Source: Streptomyces chromofuscus (lineage in GTDB: Bacteria; Actinomycetota; Actinomycetes; Streptomycetales; Streptomycetaceae). Taken from it: a DNA stretch of 64,000 bases. The stretch is taken from NCBI RefSeq assembly GCF_015160875.1, contig NZ_CP063374.1:1612001-1676000 (forward strand), written 5' to 3'. This document shows, in pieces, positions 20,470 through 30,064 of the stretch (positions are counted from its first letter, which is position 1; the number at the start of each line of letters is the position of its first letter). The notes beneath the pieces are model-generated. The model did not search any database and was not told the origin of the DNA. It saw only the letters and a program-made list of their open reading frames with translations. Made by a program: the position numbers and the translations under genes.

Positions 20470-21036
20470 CCGAGGAGAGCGAACTCGCCGTCGGCCCGGG
20501 CCTGTCCCGCAACTCCCTGCGGGAGCGCCGTACGCGCGTTGTCGCTGATCAGCATTCTGGACGTACGCACCCGCAACTGCCGCTGCCGGCGCTGGGCTTC
20601 GTGATGGACCTCCACCGCGACGACACCGCGCTGAAGTTCCCGGCGGTGCACCGCATGCTGGAGCCGGCCGCCACCGCGATGGCGGCCGAGCACATCGGGG
20701 CCGAAGAACTGGACGCCCTCGCGGCCCAGTTGGACGCGCCGGGCGCGCGGCCCGCCCCCGGTCGAGGAGCTCGTCGTCCGCGACCTGGAGTTCCACCGGA
20801 TCGTCGTGCGGGCGTCGGGCAACTCGGTGCTGTGTTCACTGCTCGACGGGCTGTCCGGGCCGACCACCCGGGCCCGGATCCGGCGCCGGCCGACCCAGCG
20901 GGACGCGGTCGGCCGCACCCTGCACGAGCACCGGGCGATCCTCGCCGCCCTGCGCGACCGGGACGCGGAGGGGGCCCGCTCCTGGGCCACGGCGCACATC
21001 GCGGGCGTGGAGCGGTGGCTGCGCGGTTCGCCGTGA
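20470..21036 (+). pseudogene. Decayed FadR/FCD-type GntR regulator
   Basis: Reads as a GntR-family regulator only across several frame changes. SELAV...LSRNSLRE (wHTH recognition segment) is followed, after one extra C near 20526, by AVRALSLISILDVRTR. The frame then shifts to LGFVMDLHRDDTALKF and the start of the FCD ligand domain (LEPAATAMAAEH). A third frame, from about 20762, gives VEELVVRDLEFHRIVV and ends RDAEGARSWATAHIAGVERWL. Part of the wing and part of the FCD domain are missing. The gene would be non-functional. Sequencing error cannot explain the missing segments. Confidence 0.75.
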
Positions 21037-21203
21037 GCAAGGGTGTGCGAACGCGGGACAGCTCGGACGAATCGCGGGGTGTCCCGGGGTGGCGAACGGG
21101 GCAGTGATCCGTTCACTCCCCCGTGCAAGGGGGCTGCGGGCGCCCCCGCCGCACGCCGTAAGGTTGGGACGTCAAGCGAGGGCACGTCGGAAGGAGGCAC
21201 TGG

Positions 21204-22172
21204 GTGATCGAGCTCGAGGGGGTTCCCGAGCTGATCGACCCGGTCATGGTGGCCGCGTTCGAGGGCTGGAACGATGCCGGCGACGCCGCCTCCACCGCGG
21301 TCGCGCATCTCGAGAGGGAGTGGAAGGGCGAGGTGTTCGCGGCGCTCGACGCCGAGGACTACTACGACTTCCAGGTGAACCGGCCCACGGTGTGGATGGA
21401 CGACGGCGTCCGCAAGATCACCTGGCCGACCACCCGCCTGTCGGTGGTCCGGGTCGGGGGCGAGAAGCCGCGAGACCTGGTGCTGGTCCGCGGCATCGAA
21501 CCGTCGATGCGCTGGCGTTCGTTCTGCAACGAGCTGCTCGGCTTCGCGCACGAGCTGGGCGTGGAGCTGGTGGTGATCCTCGGCGCTCTGCTGGGCGACA
21601 CCCCGCACACCCGTCCGGTACCGATCAGCGGGACCACGTCCGACCCGGACCTGGCCCAGCGGATGGACCTGGAGGAGACCAAGTACGAGGGCCCGACGGG
21701 CATCGTCGGCGTCCTCCAGGAGGCGTGCACGCACGCGGGCGTGCCGGCCGTGTCGCTGTGGGCGGCCGTACCGCACTACGTGTCGCAGCCGCCGAACCCG
21801 AAGGCGACGCTGGCCCTGCTCAACCGCCTGGAGGACCTGATCGACGTCCGCATCCCGCTGGGCGAGCTGCCCGAGGACGCGCGCGCCTGGCAGGTGGGGG
21901 TGGACCAGCTGGCCGCCGAGGACAGCGAGGTCGCGGAGTACGTGCAGACGCTGGAGGAGGCCCGGGACACCGCGGAGCTGCCGGAGGCGTCGGGCGAGGC
22001 GATCGCCCGCGAGTTCGAGCGGTACCTGCGGCGCCGGGACGGCGGCACCCCGCCGGGCGGACACGCCACGGCGGACGGCGGGGACAGCCCGCCGTACCTG
22101 CGGGACAACCCGGGCGGCCGGGCCCGGCCGCCGAAGCCGGGCAACGACGACGAGGACTCGTCCGAGGAGTGA
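21204..22172 (+). CDS. PAC2-family protein (proteasome-assembly-chaperone-like)
   Basis: 322 residues. The first ~270 residues form the PAC2 domain (VAAFEGWNDAGDAAS, then VLVRGIEPSMRWRSF and ELVVILGALLGDTPHTRP), a fold shared with eukaryotic proteasome assembly chaperones. In actinobacteria the protein is widespread but its role is not settled. The C-terminus (about 280-322) is a disordered Gly/Pro/Asp tail ending EDSSEE. GTG start with GAAGGAGG upstream. Followed by a hairpin terminator shared with convergent mshC. Confidence 0.9.
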   Translation: MIELEGVPELIDPVMVAAFEGWNDAGDAASTAVAHLEREWKGEVFAALDAEDYYDFQVNRPTVWMDDGVRKITWPTTRLSVVRVGGEKPRDLVLVRGIEPSMRWRSFCNELLGFAHELGVELVVILGALLGDTPHTRPVPISGTTSDPDLAQRMDLEETKYEGPTGIVGVLQEACTHAGVPAVSLWAAVPHYVSQPPNPKATLALLNRLEDLIDVRIPLGELPEDARAWQVGVDQLAAEDSEVAEYVQTLEEARDTAELPEASGEAIAREFERYLRRRDGGTPPGGHATADGGDSPPYLRDNPGGRARPPKPGNDDEDSSEE

Positions 22173-22180
22173 TCGCAACC

Positions 22181-22220
22181 CTGTGGGCCGCTCCCTCCGC
22201 AAGGAGGCAGCGGCCCACAG
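22181..22220. terminator. Bidirectional terminator between the PAC2 gene and mshC
   Basis: 12-bp outer stem (CTGTGGGCCGCT), a single C/C mismatch and a 5-bp inner stem around a GCAA tetraloop, between convergent genes. Confidence 0.85.
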
Positions 22221-22239
22221 GCGTTGGGTGGGAGGAGCG

Positions 22240-23469
22240 CTAGAGCGCCACGCCCAGCAGCGCGTCCACCGCACGGGTCACGACGCCGGGAGCGCCCGTG
22301 TCCGTACCGCCCCGCTCCTGCTGGCGGTCCGCCCAGCGGTCCACCGCGGCGAGCGCGGCCGGGGCGTCCAGGTCGTCGGCGAGTGCCTCGCGGATCTCCT
22401 CGACCAGCGCGTCGGCGTCCGGTCCGTCGGGCCGGGAGACGGCGGAGCGCCAGCGGTCGAGCCGGGCCACGGCGTCCCGGAGCACCTGGTCGGTCCACTC
22501 CCAGTCCGCCCGGTAGTGGTGGGCGAGCAGGGCGAGCCTGATGGCGGCCGGGTCGACGCCCTCGCGGCGCAGCCGGGAGACGAAGACCAGGTTGCCCTTG
22601 GACTTGGACATCTTCTCGCCGTCGAGGGCGACCATGCCGGCGTGCACGTACGCCTGGGCCATGGGGAACTCGCCGGTCAGCACCTGGGCGTGCGAGGCGC
22701 CCATCTCGTGGTGCGGGAAGGCGAGGTCGGAGCCGCCGCCCTGGACGTCGAAGCCCATCCCGAGGTGGTCGAGGGCGATGGCGACGCACTCGATGTGCCA
22801 GCCGGGCCGGCCGCGGCCGAGCGAACCGCCGTCCCAGCTCGGCTCGCCCTCGCGGGCCGCCGTCCACAGCATCGGGTCGACGGGGTTCTTCTTGCCGGGG
22901 CGGTCCGGGTCGCCGCCCCGTTCGGCGGACAGCAGCCGCATCGCGGCGGCGTCCAGGTGCGACACCCCGCCGAAGTGGGGGTCGGACTCGACGGAGAAGT
23001 AGATGTCGCCGTCGAGTTCGTAGGCCGCGCCCAGGTCGCGCAGCCGCTCCACGAGCGGCACGATGCCGGGTATCGCCTCGACGGCGCCGATGTAGTGCCG
23101 CGGGGGCAGCATCCGCAGGGCGGTCATGTCCTCGCGGAACAGCGCGGTCTCCCGCTCGGCGAGGGCGACCCAGTCGATGCCGTCGCGGTCCGCCCGCTGC
23201 AGGAGGGGATCGTCGACGTCGGTGACGTTCTGGACGTAGTGGACCTGCCGCTTGGTGTCGAGCCACACGCGCTGCACGAGGTCGAACGCGTTGTAGGTCG
23301 CCGCGTGACCGATGTGGGTCGCGTCGTACGGGGTGATGCCGCAGACGTAGATACGGGCGACGGGACCGGGAGCGAGGGTGACGCGCCCACCGGTCGCTGT
23401 GTCGTGGATCCTCAGGTCGCGGCCCTTGCCAGGCAGGGCGGGGACCTCGGAAGCGGGCCAGGCATGCAT
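22240..23469 (-). CDS. mshC: Mycothiol ligase: cysteine--GlcN-Ins ligase
   Basis: Joins cysteine to 1-D-myo-inosityl-2-amino-2-deoxy-alpha-D-glucopyranoside using ATP, the third step of mycothiol synthesis. It is a 409-residue CysRS homologue without the tRNA-binding C-terminus. The zinc/cysteine pocket starts [18 protein letters not shown], containing the HIGH-like signature, and [10 protein letters not shown] is the KMSKS loop. The length and the [10 protein letters not shown] sequence separate MshC from true CysRS. ATG start with no strong Shine-Dalgarno. It leads the minus-strand series that includes the kinase-like, DUF3090 and phosphatase genes. Confidence 0.96.
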   Translation of the reverse strand: MHAWPASEVPALPGKGRDLRIHDTATGGRVTLAPGPVARIYVCGITPYDATHIGHAATYNAFDLVQRVWLDTKRQVHYVQNVTDVDDPLLQRADRDGIDWVALAERETALFREDMTALRMLPPRHYIGAVEAIPGIVPLVERLRDLGAAYELDGDIYFSVESDPHFGGVSHLDAAAMRLLSAERGGDPDRPGKKNPVDPMLWTAAREGEPSWDGGSLGRGRPGWHIECVAIALDHLGMGFDVQGGGSDLAFPHHEMGASHAQVLTGEFPMAQAYVHAGMVALDGEKMSKSKGNLVFVSRLRREGVDPAAIRLALLAHHYRADWEWTDQVLRDAVARLDRWRSAVSRPDGPDADALVEEIREALADDLDAPAALAAVDRWADRQQERGGTDTGAPGVVTRAVDALLGVAL

Positions 23470-23585
23470 GACATGAGCCTAACCGGACTGGAGTTCCGTA
23501 TACGAACCGGACCAGGCCGGATGGCCGGTAAGGCACCCTTGTGCGATCGCCCGGGGTGTGGTCGCCGCACCGACGGCCCGCGCCG

Positions 23586-24404
23586 TCACACCGGGGGCCA
23601 CGGAATGGCCGGCCACTCCCCGCTCGGCTCGGGATGCACGCCCGTGGCGAGCAGCACGTCCACCCGCGCGCGGGTGGCGTCGATCTCGGCGTCGGTGATC
23701 AGCGCGCCCAGCCGCTCGGCCAGGGCCCCGCCCGCCTTCAGCTCCCCGCGGAGCCGCTGGAGGACCTCCACGGCCTCCGCGGGGAGCGGTTCGCCGGCCC
23801 AGCCCCACAGGAGCGTGCGCAGCTTGTTCTCGACGTTGAAGGTGACGCCGTGGTCGATGCCGTAGAGCCGGCCTTCGCCGGTCGGCAGCAGGTGGCCGCC
23901 CTTGCGGTCGGCGTTGTTGATCACGGCGTCGAGCACGGCGAGCCGCCGCAGCCGCTCGTCGTCGGCATGGACCAGCAGCGCCGTCCTCCCGTCGCCGACC
24001 TCGGCGAAACCGATCGCCTTCCAGCCGGGCCCGGGTTCCTCGGCGTCGACCAGGGCGAGCAGCTCGGCGTCCGGCCGTGCCTCGATCCACAGCTGGCACA
24101 TGCCCTCGCCGTACGGGCCGTCGCGCAGCACGGTGGTCGGGATCAGGCCCCAGCCGGTCGCCTCGGAGACGGCGTACGCGGCGACCTCGCGCTGGGCGAG
24201 GGTCCCGTCGGGGAAGTCCCACAGGGGCCGCTCCCCCGCGACGGGCTTGTAGACGCAGGTGGCCTCCTGGCCGTCGAGGGTGATCGTGCAGTACAGCGCC
24301 GCGTTGGAGGCCTCACGGATGCGTCCGCGCACGGCCAGCTCACCGGTGGTGAGCAGCTCCTCGGAGGTCATGCCCCGCGGCGGTATCCGTTCTGGCGCGG
24401 ACAT
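23586..24404 (-). CDS. SCO1664-family kinase-like protein
   Basis: 272 residues, a conserved actinobacterial family related to phosphatidylinositol 3-/4-kinase folds. Visible marks are CVYKPVAGERPLWDFPDG (nucleotide-binding Lys region), VINNADRKGGHLL (catalytic-loop-like N..D..) and YGIDHGVTFN (metal-binding DHG). Activity has not been established to my knowledge. The ATG at 24404 has GAAGGA five bases upstream and overlaps the DUF3090 gene by 37 bases. An ATG at 24371 that overlaps the DUF3090 stop as ATGA is the alternative. Either way the two are translationally coupled. Confidence 0.85.
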   Translation of the reverse strand: MSAPERIPPRGMTSEELLTTGELAVRGRIREASNAALYCTITLDGQEATCVYKPVAGERPLWDFPDGTLAQREVAAYAVSEATGWGLIPTTVLRDGPYGEGMCQLWIEARPDAELLALVDAEEPGPGWKAIGFAEVGDGRTALLVHADDERLRRLAVLDAVINNADRKGGHLLPTGEGRLYGIDHGVTFNVENKLRTLLWGWAGEPLPAEAVEVLQRLRGELKAGGALAERLGALITDAEIDATRARVDVLLATGVHPEPSGEWPAIPWPPV

Positions 24405-24958
24405 ACGTGTCCTTCCGGGTCGAGCGGCAGACTGCACAGCGGGCAGGGCGGCCGGCCGGCGTTGACGACGTCGAGGGCGCGTTTGGCGAAGGCGCGGGCC
24501 TGTGCGCCGGTGAGCCGGACCCGCAGCATCGGGGGCCCGTTCTCCTCGTCCTGCAGGAGCCGCTCCTCGGCCTCGGCGAGGTCCTCCTCGGTGTCGGCGT
24601 CGAGTTCCACCAGCGCCTGCGCCTCGACGATCATGCGCTGTTCCTCGCCGTCCCAGGCGAGGGCCATGGTGCCGACCCGGAACTCCTCCTCGACGGGGGT
24701 CTCCAGGGGGGCGGTGTCGGAGATCTCGGCGGGTGCCACGGCCGGCACGGCGGCACTGCCGCCGCTGCGGCGAACCACCTCGTCGAGCAGCTCGTCCATG
24801 CGCTCGGCGAGCGCTGCGACCTGCGTCTTCTCCAGGGCCACGCTGGTCACCCGCTGGCCGGCGGTGGCCTGGAGGAAAAAGGTACGGCGCCCGGGCAGTC
24901 CGACCGTACCGGCCACGAAGCGGTCCGGGGGGTCGTAGAGGAACACCTGACGGGACAC
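24368..24958 (-). CDS. DUF3090 family protein
   Basis: 196 residues, function unknown. It starts MSRQVFLYDPPDRFVAGTVG, has an acidic middle segment (about 120-150) and ends with a zinc-ribbon-like set CPLCSLPLDPEGHVCPR. The family almost always sits between a kinase-like protein and a histidine phosphatase in actinobacteria, as here, which suggests a shared pathway. GTG start with GGAG upstream. The downstream gene start lies inside it. Confidence 0.9.
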   Translation of the reverse strand: MSRQVFLYDPPDRFVAGTVGLPGRRTFFLQATAGQRVTSVALEKTQVAALAERMDELLDEVVRRSGGSAAVPAVAPAEISDTAPLETPVEEEFRVGTMALAWDGEEQRMIVEAQALVELDADTEEDLAEAEERLLQDEENGPPMLRVRLTGAQARAFAKRALDVVNAGRPPCPLCSLPLDPEGHVCPRQNGYRRGA

Positions 24959-25080
24959 GTCCTGTCTCCATTGATCGTGGGGTCGACATCGGCTGCAGAA
25001 CCGACCGGCCGCCGTGCGGACGCTCGGCTGCGGAAAAGTACGGCGTTACTGCGACCGCTTCACCCTACTGCGGCCGACGA

Positions 25081-25767
25081 TCACGGTGCGCCCGCACCGC
25101 CTCCTACCGGTGCGTCCCCGCCGGGCGGCTCCGCGCGCGGCACCAGGGAGGCGAGGTCGCCGGTGTCCCCGAGGCGCACGAGGAACGGCCTGAGACGGGT
25201 GTAACGGATGGCGGTGATGGAACACGGTTCTACGGAGATCCGCTGGAAGAGGTCGAGATGAAGTCCGAGTGCGTCGGCGACGAGAGCCTTGATGATGTCC
25301 CCGTGGGAGCACATGAGGTACACGGCGTCGGCGCCGTGGTCGCGCTCCACGCGCGCGTTCCACTCCCGTACCGCCTCCGCCGCGCGGTGCTGCATCGTCC
25401 GCATCGACTCACCGCCCGGGAACCGGGCCGCCGTGGGGTGGGCCTGCACCACCTCCATCAGCGGCTCGTCCTTGAGGTCGGCGAGCTTGCGCCCGGACCA
25501 GTCGCCGTAGTCGCACTCCCCGATCCGGTCGTCGGTGTGCGCGCGCAGCTCGGGGCGGGCGTCGAGCAGTGGCCGGACGGTCTCCTGGCAGCGCTGCAGC
25601 GGGCTGGTGACGACCTCGGCGATGGGCAGCTCGGAGAGCCGCCCGGGCAGTGCGGCCGCCTGTGCGGCGCCGCGCTCGTCGAGGGCCACGCCGGGCGTCC
25701 AGCCGGCGAGCAGTCCCTCGGTGTTGGCGGTGGAGCGTCCGTGCCGGACGAGGATGAGGGTGGGCAT
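25081..25767 (-). CDS. Histidine-phosphatase-family protein (MSMEG_4193-like)
   Basis: 228 residues, phosphoglycerate-mutase superfamily. The catalytic His is in LILVRHGRST (residues 4-13). The second Arg/His set is CQETVRPLL and LMCSHGDIIKAL, the latter holding the second active-site His. It probably removes phosphate from a small molecule; the substrate is unknown. It lies directly upstream of the DUF3090 and kinase-like genes (gap 122 bp) and likely works with them. The ATG at 25767 is chosen by family alignment; no good ribosome-binding site is seen. Confidence 0.9.
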   Translation of the reverse strand: MPTLILVRHGRSTANTEGLLAGWTPGVALDERGAAQAAALPGRLSELPIAEVVTSPLQRCQETVRPLLDARPELRAHTDDRIGECDYGDWSGRKLADLKDEPLMEVVQAHPTAARFPGGESMRTMQHRAAEAVREWNARVERDHGADAVYLMCSHGDIIKALVADALGLHLDLFQRISVEPCSITAIRYTRLRPFLVRLGDTGDLASLVPRAEPPGGDAPVGGGAGAP

Positions 25768-25830
25768 GCGGCCCAGGGTAGGCGCAGCTCCGGAAAAGGA
25801 AGGTGTGGCGGTGAGAGGAGAACACGCTCT

Positions 25831-26826
25831 GTGATCGTCGACTGTGCCATCTACCGTGACGGACACCGGACGAAGGGCCCCGAGGACTTCTCGGACGCCC
25901 TGGCCGAGGCGCGCTCGGTCGGCGGGTTCGTGTGGATCGGGCTGCACGAGCCCGGCGAGAAGGAGTTCGAGCACGTCACCCAGGAGTTCGCGCTGCATCC
26001 GCTGGCCGTGGAGGACGCCCTGAAGGCGCACCAGCGGCCCAAGCTGGAGGTGTACGACGACTCGCTGTTCATGGTCCTGAAGCCGGTCGGGTACGAGCCG
26101 GAGAGCGACGTCGTCTCGACCGGCGAGGTCATGATCTTCCTCGGTGACTCGTTCGTGGTGACCGTCCGGCACGGCGTGGGCTTTCCACTGGCCGCCGTGC
26201 GCGAACGGCTGGAACGGGAGCCGGAGCTGCTCGGCAAGGGCCCCACCTCCGTGCTGTACGCGATCGCCGACGCCACCGTGGACCACTACCTGGACGTGGC
26301 GGGCGAGTTGCAGACCGACCTGGAGGAGCTGGAGGCGGAGGTCTTCTCGCCGGACCGTGGCGGCTCACGGCACTCCGCGTCCCGCGTCTACGGCTTCAAG
26401 CGGCAGATCATGGAGTTCCGCCGGGCCACCGGACCGCTGAGCATGCCGCTGACCCGGCTGGCGGGCATGGGCACGTACGGCGCCGCCGTGCCCTTCGTGA
26501 ACGAGAAGGCGCGCCCGTTCTTCCGCGACGTCAACGACCACCTGACGCGGGTGAACGAGTTGGTGGAGGCCCTGGACCGGCTGGTGTCGGACGTCCTGTC
26601 GGCGCATCTGGCGCAGATGAGCGTCCGGCAGAACGACGACATGCGGAAGATCTCCGCGTGGGCGGCCATGGCCGCGGTACCGACGATGATCGCCGGGATC
26701 TACGGCATGAACTTCGACCACATGCCCGAGCTGCGCTGGGTGTGGGCCTATCCGGCGGTGGTCGCGCTCATGGCCGCCCTGGTGCTCCTGCTCTACCGGA
26801 CCTTCAAAGGGCGAGGCTGGATGTGA
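25831..26826 (+). CDS. corA: CorA-family magnesium/cobalt channel
   Basis: 331-residue divalent cation channel. The large N-terminal cytoplasmic domain (to about residue 265) has the long helices leading to two C-terminal membrane segments. The selectivity motif YGMNF follows the first segment (AAMAAVPTMIAGIYGMNFDHM). GTG start with AGGAG ten bases upstream. Divergent from the phosphatase gene with only 63 bp between starts, so the promoters overlap. It converges on the ferritin-like gene with 12 bp between stops. Confidence 0.94.
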   Translation: MIVDCAIYRDGHRTKGPEDFSDALAEARSVGGFVWIGLHEPGEKEFEHVTQEFALHPLAVEDALKAHQRPKLEVYDDSLFMVLKPVGYEPESDVVSTGEVMIFLGDSFVVTVRHGVGFPLAAVRERLEREPELLGKGPTSVLYAIADATVDHYLDVAGELQTDLEELEAEVFSPDRGGSRHSASRVYGFKRQIMEFRRATGPLSMPLTRLAGMGTYGAAVPFVNEKARPFFRDVNDHLTRVNELVEALDRLVSDVLSAHLAQMSVRQNDDMRKISAWAAMAAVPTMIAGIYGMNFDHMPELRWVWAYPAVVALMAALVLLLYRTFKGRGWM

Positions 26827-26838
26827 GGGTCCCGCCGG

Positions 26839-27624
26839 TCAGGCGAACTCGGGGGCGGCGGCCGCGCTGCCGAGGGCGTCTCGGCGTTCGGGCATCCTCA
26901 GGGTGACCATGCGCCGCCAGCCGCCCAGCCGCTCGTACCCGTACACGGCGTGGATGCCGAACGCGAGCACCGCGGCCTTCGGGCGGGACCAGCCGAGGAC
27001 GCGGCCCATGCGGGCCATGACCGCGAGGCTGACGTCGCGGTAGACGCGGATCTCGGCGAGGGCGGTCTCGCGCAGGGTGCGCCGGATGGAGTGCCCGTGT
27101 CCGGCGGAGGCGAGGCGCAGCAGTTCCTCGTGCGTGTACGCCAGGTGGTTGTCCTCGTCCTGGGAGATCATCCGGACCGCCCTGCCGATGTCCGGGTGGT
27201 CCGCGAAGTACTTCTTCAGCATCAGCATCTGTTCGGCGGCGCGCTGCTCGGTGACACGGCTGTGGGCGAGGTAGGTGATGATGTCCTGCACGGTGAGCGG
27301 CTGGTCCGCCTGGAGCTTCGCGTGGGGAAGCCCGATCCCCTGCTTCTCCAGCAGCATCGTGTAGTCGGTCTCCGGCGGGACCTCGACGGGTTCGAGGCCG
27401 CGCTTCTTCAGCAGCGCGTTGAAGATCCGCCCGTGCTTGTCCTCGTCCGCCCCGTGGCGGGTGATCTTCGGGGCGAGGTCGCGCTCGCTCGCGGGCACGA
27501 GCGCGGCGATACGGGCGTTCTCCCAGCCGCCCTGCGCCTCACCGCTGGCCGCGATGGAGCAGAACAGCCGGAACGAGCGGTCGTTGTCGAGGATCTCCTG
27601 GAACAGACTCTTGGCCGAAAGCAT
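26839..27624 (-). CDS. Ferritin-like di-iron domain protein
   Basis: 261 residues, predicted four-helix ferritin-like protein. Metal-binding pairs of the E/D-xx-H type are visible in RHGADEDKHGRIF and SQDEDNHLAYTHEEL. The C-terminal third has a hydrophobic segment near VLAFGIHAVYGYE. Role unknown; an oxidase or iron-dependent oxygenase acting on lipids or aldehydes would be possible. ATG start with GAGAGG upstream. Transcribed convergently with corA. Confidence 0.75.
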   Translation of the reverse strand: MLSAKSLFQEILDNDRSFRLFCSIAASGEAQGGWENARIAALVPASERDLAPKITRHGADEDKHGRIFNALLKKRGLEPVEVPPETDYTMLLEKQGIGLPHAKLQADQPLTVQDIITYLAHSRVTEQRAAEQMLMLKKYFADHPDIGRAVRMISQDEDNHLAYTHEELLRLASAGHGHSIRRTLRETALAEIRVYRDVSLAVMARMGRVLGWSRPKAAVLAFGIHAVYGYERLGGWRRMVTLRMPERRDALGSAAAAPEFA

Positions 27625-27780
27625 CTGAGATGCACCTCTCTGCAGGATTCCGCAAAGAACGAGTCAAATGCTCGCGCTGACCCACGGCAACCGTTCTGCC
27701 GGACAACTCCACCGAAAGGTGGACCGACGGGGGCGCGTCGGATGCGTAACCGCGCGCGGGTCGGCGCGTTGTTCCCGGTG

Positions 27781-27823
27781 ACGGCCGTGGCGGGGAAGAC
27801 CCCCGAGCCCCCACCACGGCCGT
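27781..27823 (-). terminator. Hairpin after the LLM oxidoreductase gene
   Basis: 15-bp stem with one mismatch (ACGGCCGTGGCGGGG against its partner at 27809-27823), 29 bases past the stop codon at 27852. Confidence 0.6.
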
Positions 27824-27851
27824 GGAGACCTCCTCGCCGGCGTACGACGCG

Positions 27852-28907
27852 TTACGCGAGCCCGGACCGCTCCAGTGCCTCGGCACCCGCCCGCAGCGAG
27901 GTGAGCCGCTCCTCCAGCGTGAAGCCGGCGGGCGCCAGCGACAACGTCGTGACCCCGGCCTGGGCGTAAGCCTTCATGCGGTCGGCGATGCGCTCCACGG
28001 AGCCGAGCAGCGTCGTCCGGTCGATCAGTTCGTGCGGTACGGCGGCCGCGGCTCCGTGCTTGTCGCCGGAGAGGTACTTCTCCTGGATCTCGGCGGCCTC
28101 CTTCTCGTAGCCCATGCGCCGGGCGAGCTGGTTGTAGAAGTTCTGCTTGGGGCTGCCCATGCCGCCGACGTACAGGGCGGTGTAGGGGCGGAAGGTGTCG
28201 GCGAGCGCGGTCACGTCCTTGTCGTCGCCGACGGCGAGGGGCAGGGTGGGGCAGACGTCGAAGCCGTCCATGGTCTTGCCGGCCTTCTCGCGGCCCGCGC
28301 GCAGGTGCCTGATCGTGGTGTCCTCCAGGTGGTCGGCGGACGGGAAGATCAGCAGGGCGCCCTCGGCGATCTCGCCGGTCTGTTCGAGGTTCTTGGGGCC
28401 GATCGCGGCGATGTACAGCGGGATGTGCTCGCGCTGCGGGTGCACGGTGAGCTTGATCGGCTTGCCGGGGCCGCCGGGCAGGGGAAGCGTCCAGTGCTCG
28501 CCGTCGTAGGTGAGGCGCTCGCGGGTCATGGCCCTGCGGACGATCTCGACGTACTCACGCGTGCGGGCCAGCGGCTTGTCGAACTTGACGCCGTACCAGC
28601 CCTCGGAGACCTGCGGGCCGGAGACTCCGAGGCCCAGGCGGAACCGGCCGCCGGACAGGGAGTCCAGGGTCGCGGCGGTCATCGCGGTCATCGCGGGCTG
28701 GCGCGCCGGGATCTGGAAGATGGCCGAGCCGACGTCGATGCGTTCCGTCTGGGCGGCGACCCAGCTGAGCACGGTGGCGGCGTCGGAGCCGTACGCCTCG
28801 GCGGCCCAGCAGACGGCGTACCCGAGGCGGTCGGCCTCCTGGGCGACGGCGAGGTTGTCCGCGTCCATTCCGGCGCCCCAGTAGCCGAGGTTGATCCCGA
28901 GCTGCAT
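27852..28907 (-). CDS. F420-dependent LLM-class oxidoreductase
   Basis: 351 residues, luciferase-like monooxygenase/F420 reductase fold. It starts MQLGINLGYWGAG and contains SGGRFRLGLGVSGPQVSEGW and HIPLYIAAIGPKNLEQTGE, which match the F420-dependent methylenetetrahydromethanopterin-reductase-like subgroup. Substrate unknown. ATG start with AAGGGGAAGG upstream. Its start is 170 bp from the divergent aldo/keto reductase start. Confidence 0.92.
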   Translation of the reverse strand: MQLGINLGYWGAGMDADNLAVAQEADRLGYAVCWAAEAYGSDAATVLSWVAAQTERIDVGSAIFQIPARQPAMTAMTAATLDSLSGGRFRLGLGVSGPQVSEGWYGVKFDKPLARTREYVEIVRRAMTRERLTYDGEHWTLPLPGGPGKPIKLTVHPQREHIPLYIAAIGPKNLEQTGEIAEGALLIFPSADHLEDTTIRHLRAGREKAGKTMDGFDVCPTLPLAVGDDKDVTALADTFRPYTALYVGGMGSPKQNFYNQLARRMGYEKEAAEIQEKYLSGDKHGAAAAVPHELIDRTTLLGSVERIADRMKAYAQAGVTTLSLAPAGFTLEERLTSLRAGAEALERSGLA

Positions 28908-29077
28908 GGCCTTCCCCTTACTGATCAGTAACGTCGTTGTGGCGTCGACACTAGCGTGGGGGTGGTGGATCGCCCAGGCCACGGGTCGGCCGGCCGGGAA
29001 CTCGCCGCCCGGCTCGGGGAAACCGGTTGTCCACAGGCAACCCACGGCACCAGTTCTGGCCAGTAATCTCGGCGGTC

Positions 29078-30064
29078 ATGGAGCAGAGGCATCTCGGCCG
29101 TACCGGCCTGCGTGTGTCCCGGATCGGACTCGGCACCCTGACCTGGGGGCGGGACACCGACGAGCATGATGCCGCGGACCTGCTGAAGACGTTCTGGGAA
29201 GCGGGCGGGACCCTCGTCGACACGGCGGACGTCTACGGGAACGGCGAGTCCGAGTACCTGCTCGGGCGGCTGATGGAAGGGCTCGTGCCGCGTCGTGACC
29301 TGGTGCTGTCGACCAAGGCGGGGAGCGTGCCGGACCCGGACCGGCGGTTCGACGGCTCGCGGGGGCATCTGCTGGCCGCGCTGGACGCCTCGCTCGCCCG
29401 GCTCGGCACGGACTACGTCGACGTCTGGCACATCCACGCCTTCGACCCGGACACCCCGCTGGAGGAGACCCTCCATGCGCTGGACCTGGCGGTCAGCAGC
29501 GGGCGGGCGCGGTACGCCGGGGTCTCGAACTTCTGCGGCTGGCAGCTGGCGAAGGCGGCGACCTGGCAGCTGGCGGCGCCGGGGGTGCGGACCCGGCTGG
29601 CGAGCACGCAGATGGAGTACTCGCTGCTCCAGCGCGGCGTCGAGCGGGAGGTGCTGCCGGCCGCGCTGGACCTGGGCCTCGGGCTGCTGCCGTCGTCGCC
29701 GCTGGGGCGGGGTGTGCTGACCGGGAAGTACCGGGGCAACGCCCTGCCGCCGGACTCGCGGGGGGCCTCGGAGCATCTGGCGCCCTTCGTGGAGCCGTAC
29801 CTCGACGACACCGCCGGCCGCGTCGTGGACGCCGTGACGACGGCGGCGGACGGGCTGGCGGTCACCCCGCTCCAGGTGGCTCTCGCGTGGGTGCGGGACC
29901 GGCCCGGGGTGGTCGCGCCGATCGTGGGCGCGCGTACGGCGCAGCAGCTCACGGCGGCGTTGTCAGTGGAGGCGCTTAGTCTTCCTGTCGAGATCTGCAG
30001 GGCGCTCGACGATGTGTCGGCGCCCGTGCACCGCTATCCCGATCACGACTGGAGCACGCTGTGA
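29078..30064 (+). CDS. Aldo/keto reductase
   Basis: 328-residue NADPH-dependent barrel enzyme. The catalytic tetrad is visible: Asp and Tyr in VDTADVYGNGESE, Lys in STKAG, His in VWHIHAF. The substrate cannot be deduced. The ATG at 29078 is chosen by family alignment (MEQRHLGRTGLRVSRIGLG). The stop codon overlaps the GTG of the next gene by four bases (GTGA), so the helicase-like gene is translationally coupled to it. Confidence 0.92.
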   Translation: MEQRHLGRTGLRVSRIGLGTLTWGRDTDEHDAADLLKTFWEAGGTLVDTADVYGNGESEYLLGRLMEGLVPRRDLVLSTKAGSVPDPDRRFDGSRGHLLAALDASLARLGTDYVDVWHIHAFDPDTPLEETLHALDLAVSSGRARYAGVSNFCGWQLAKAATWQLAAPGVRTRLASTQMEYSLLQRGVEREVLPAALDLGLGLLPSSPLGRGVLTGKYRGNALPPDSRGASEHLAPFVEPYLDDTAGRVVDAVTTAADGLAVTPLQVALAWVRDRPGVVAPIVGARTAQQLTAALSVEALSLPVEICRALDDVSAPVHRYPDHDWSTL

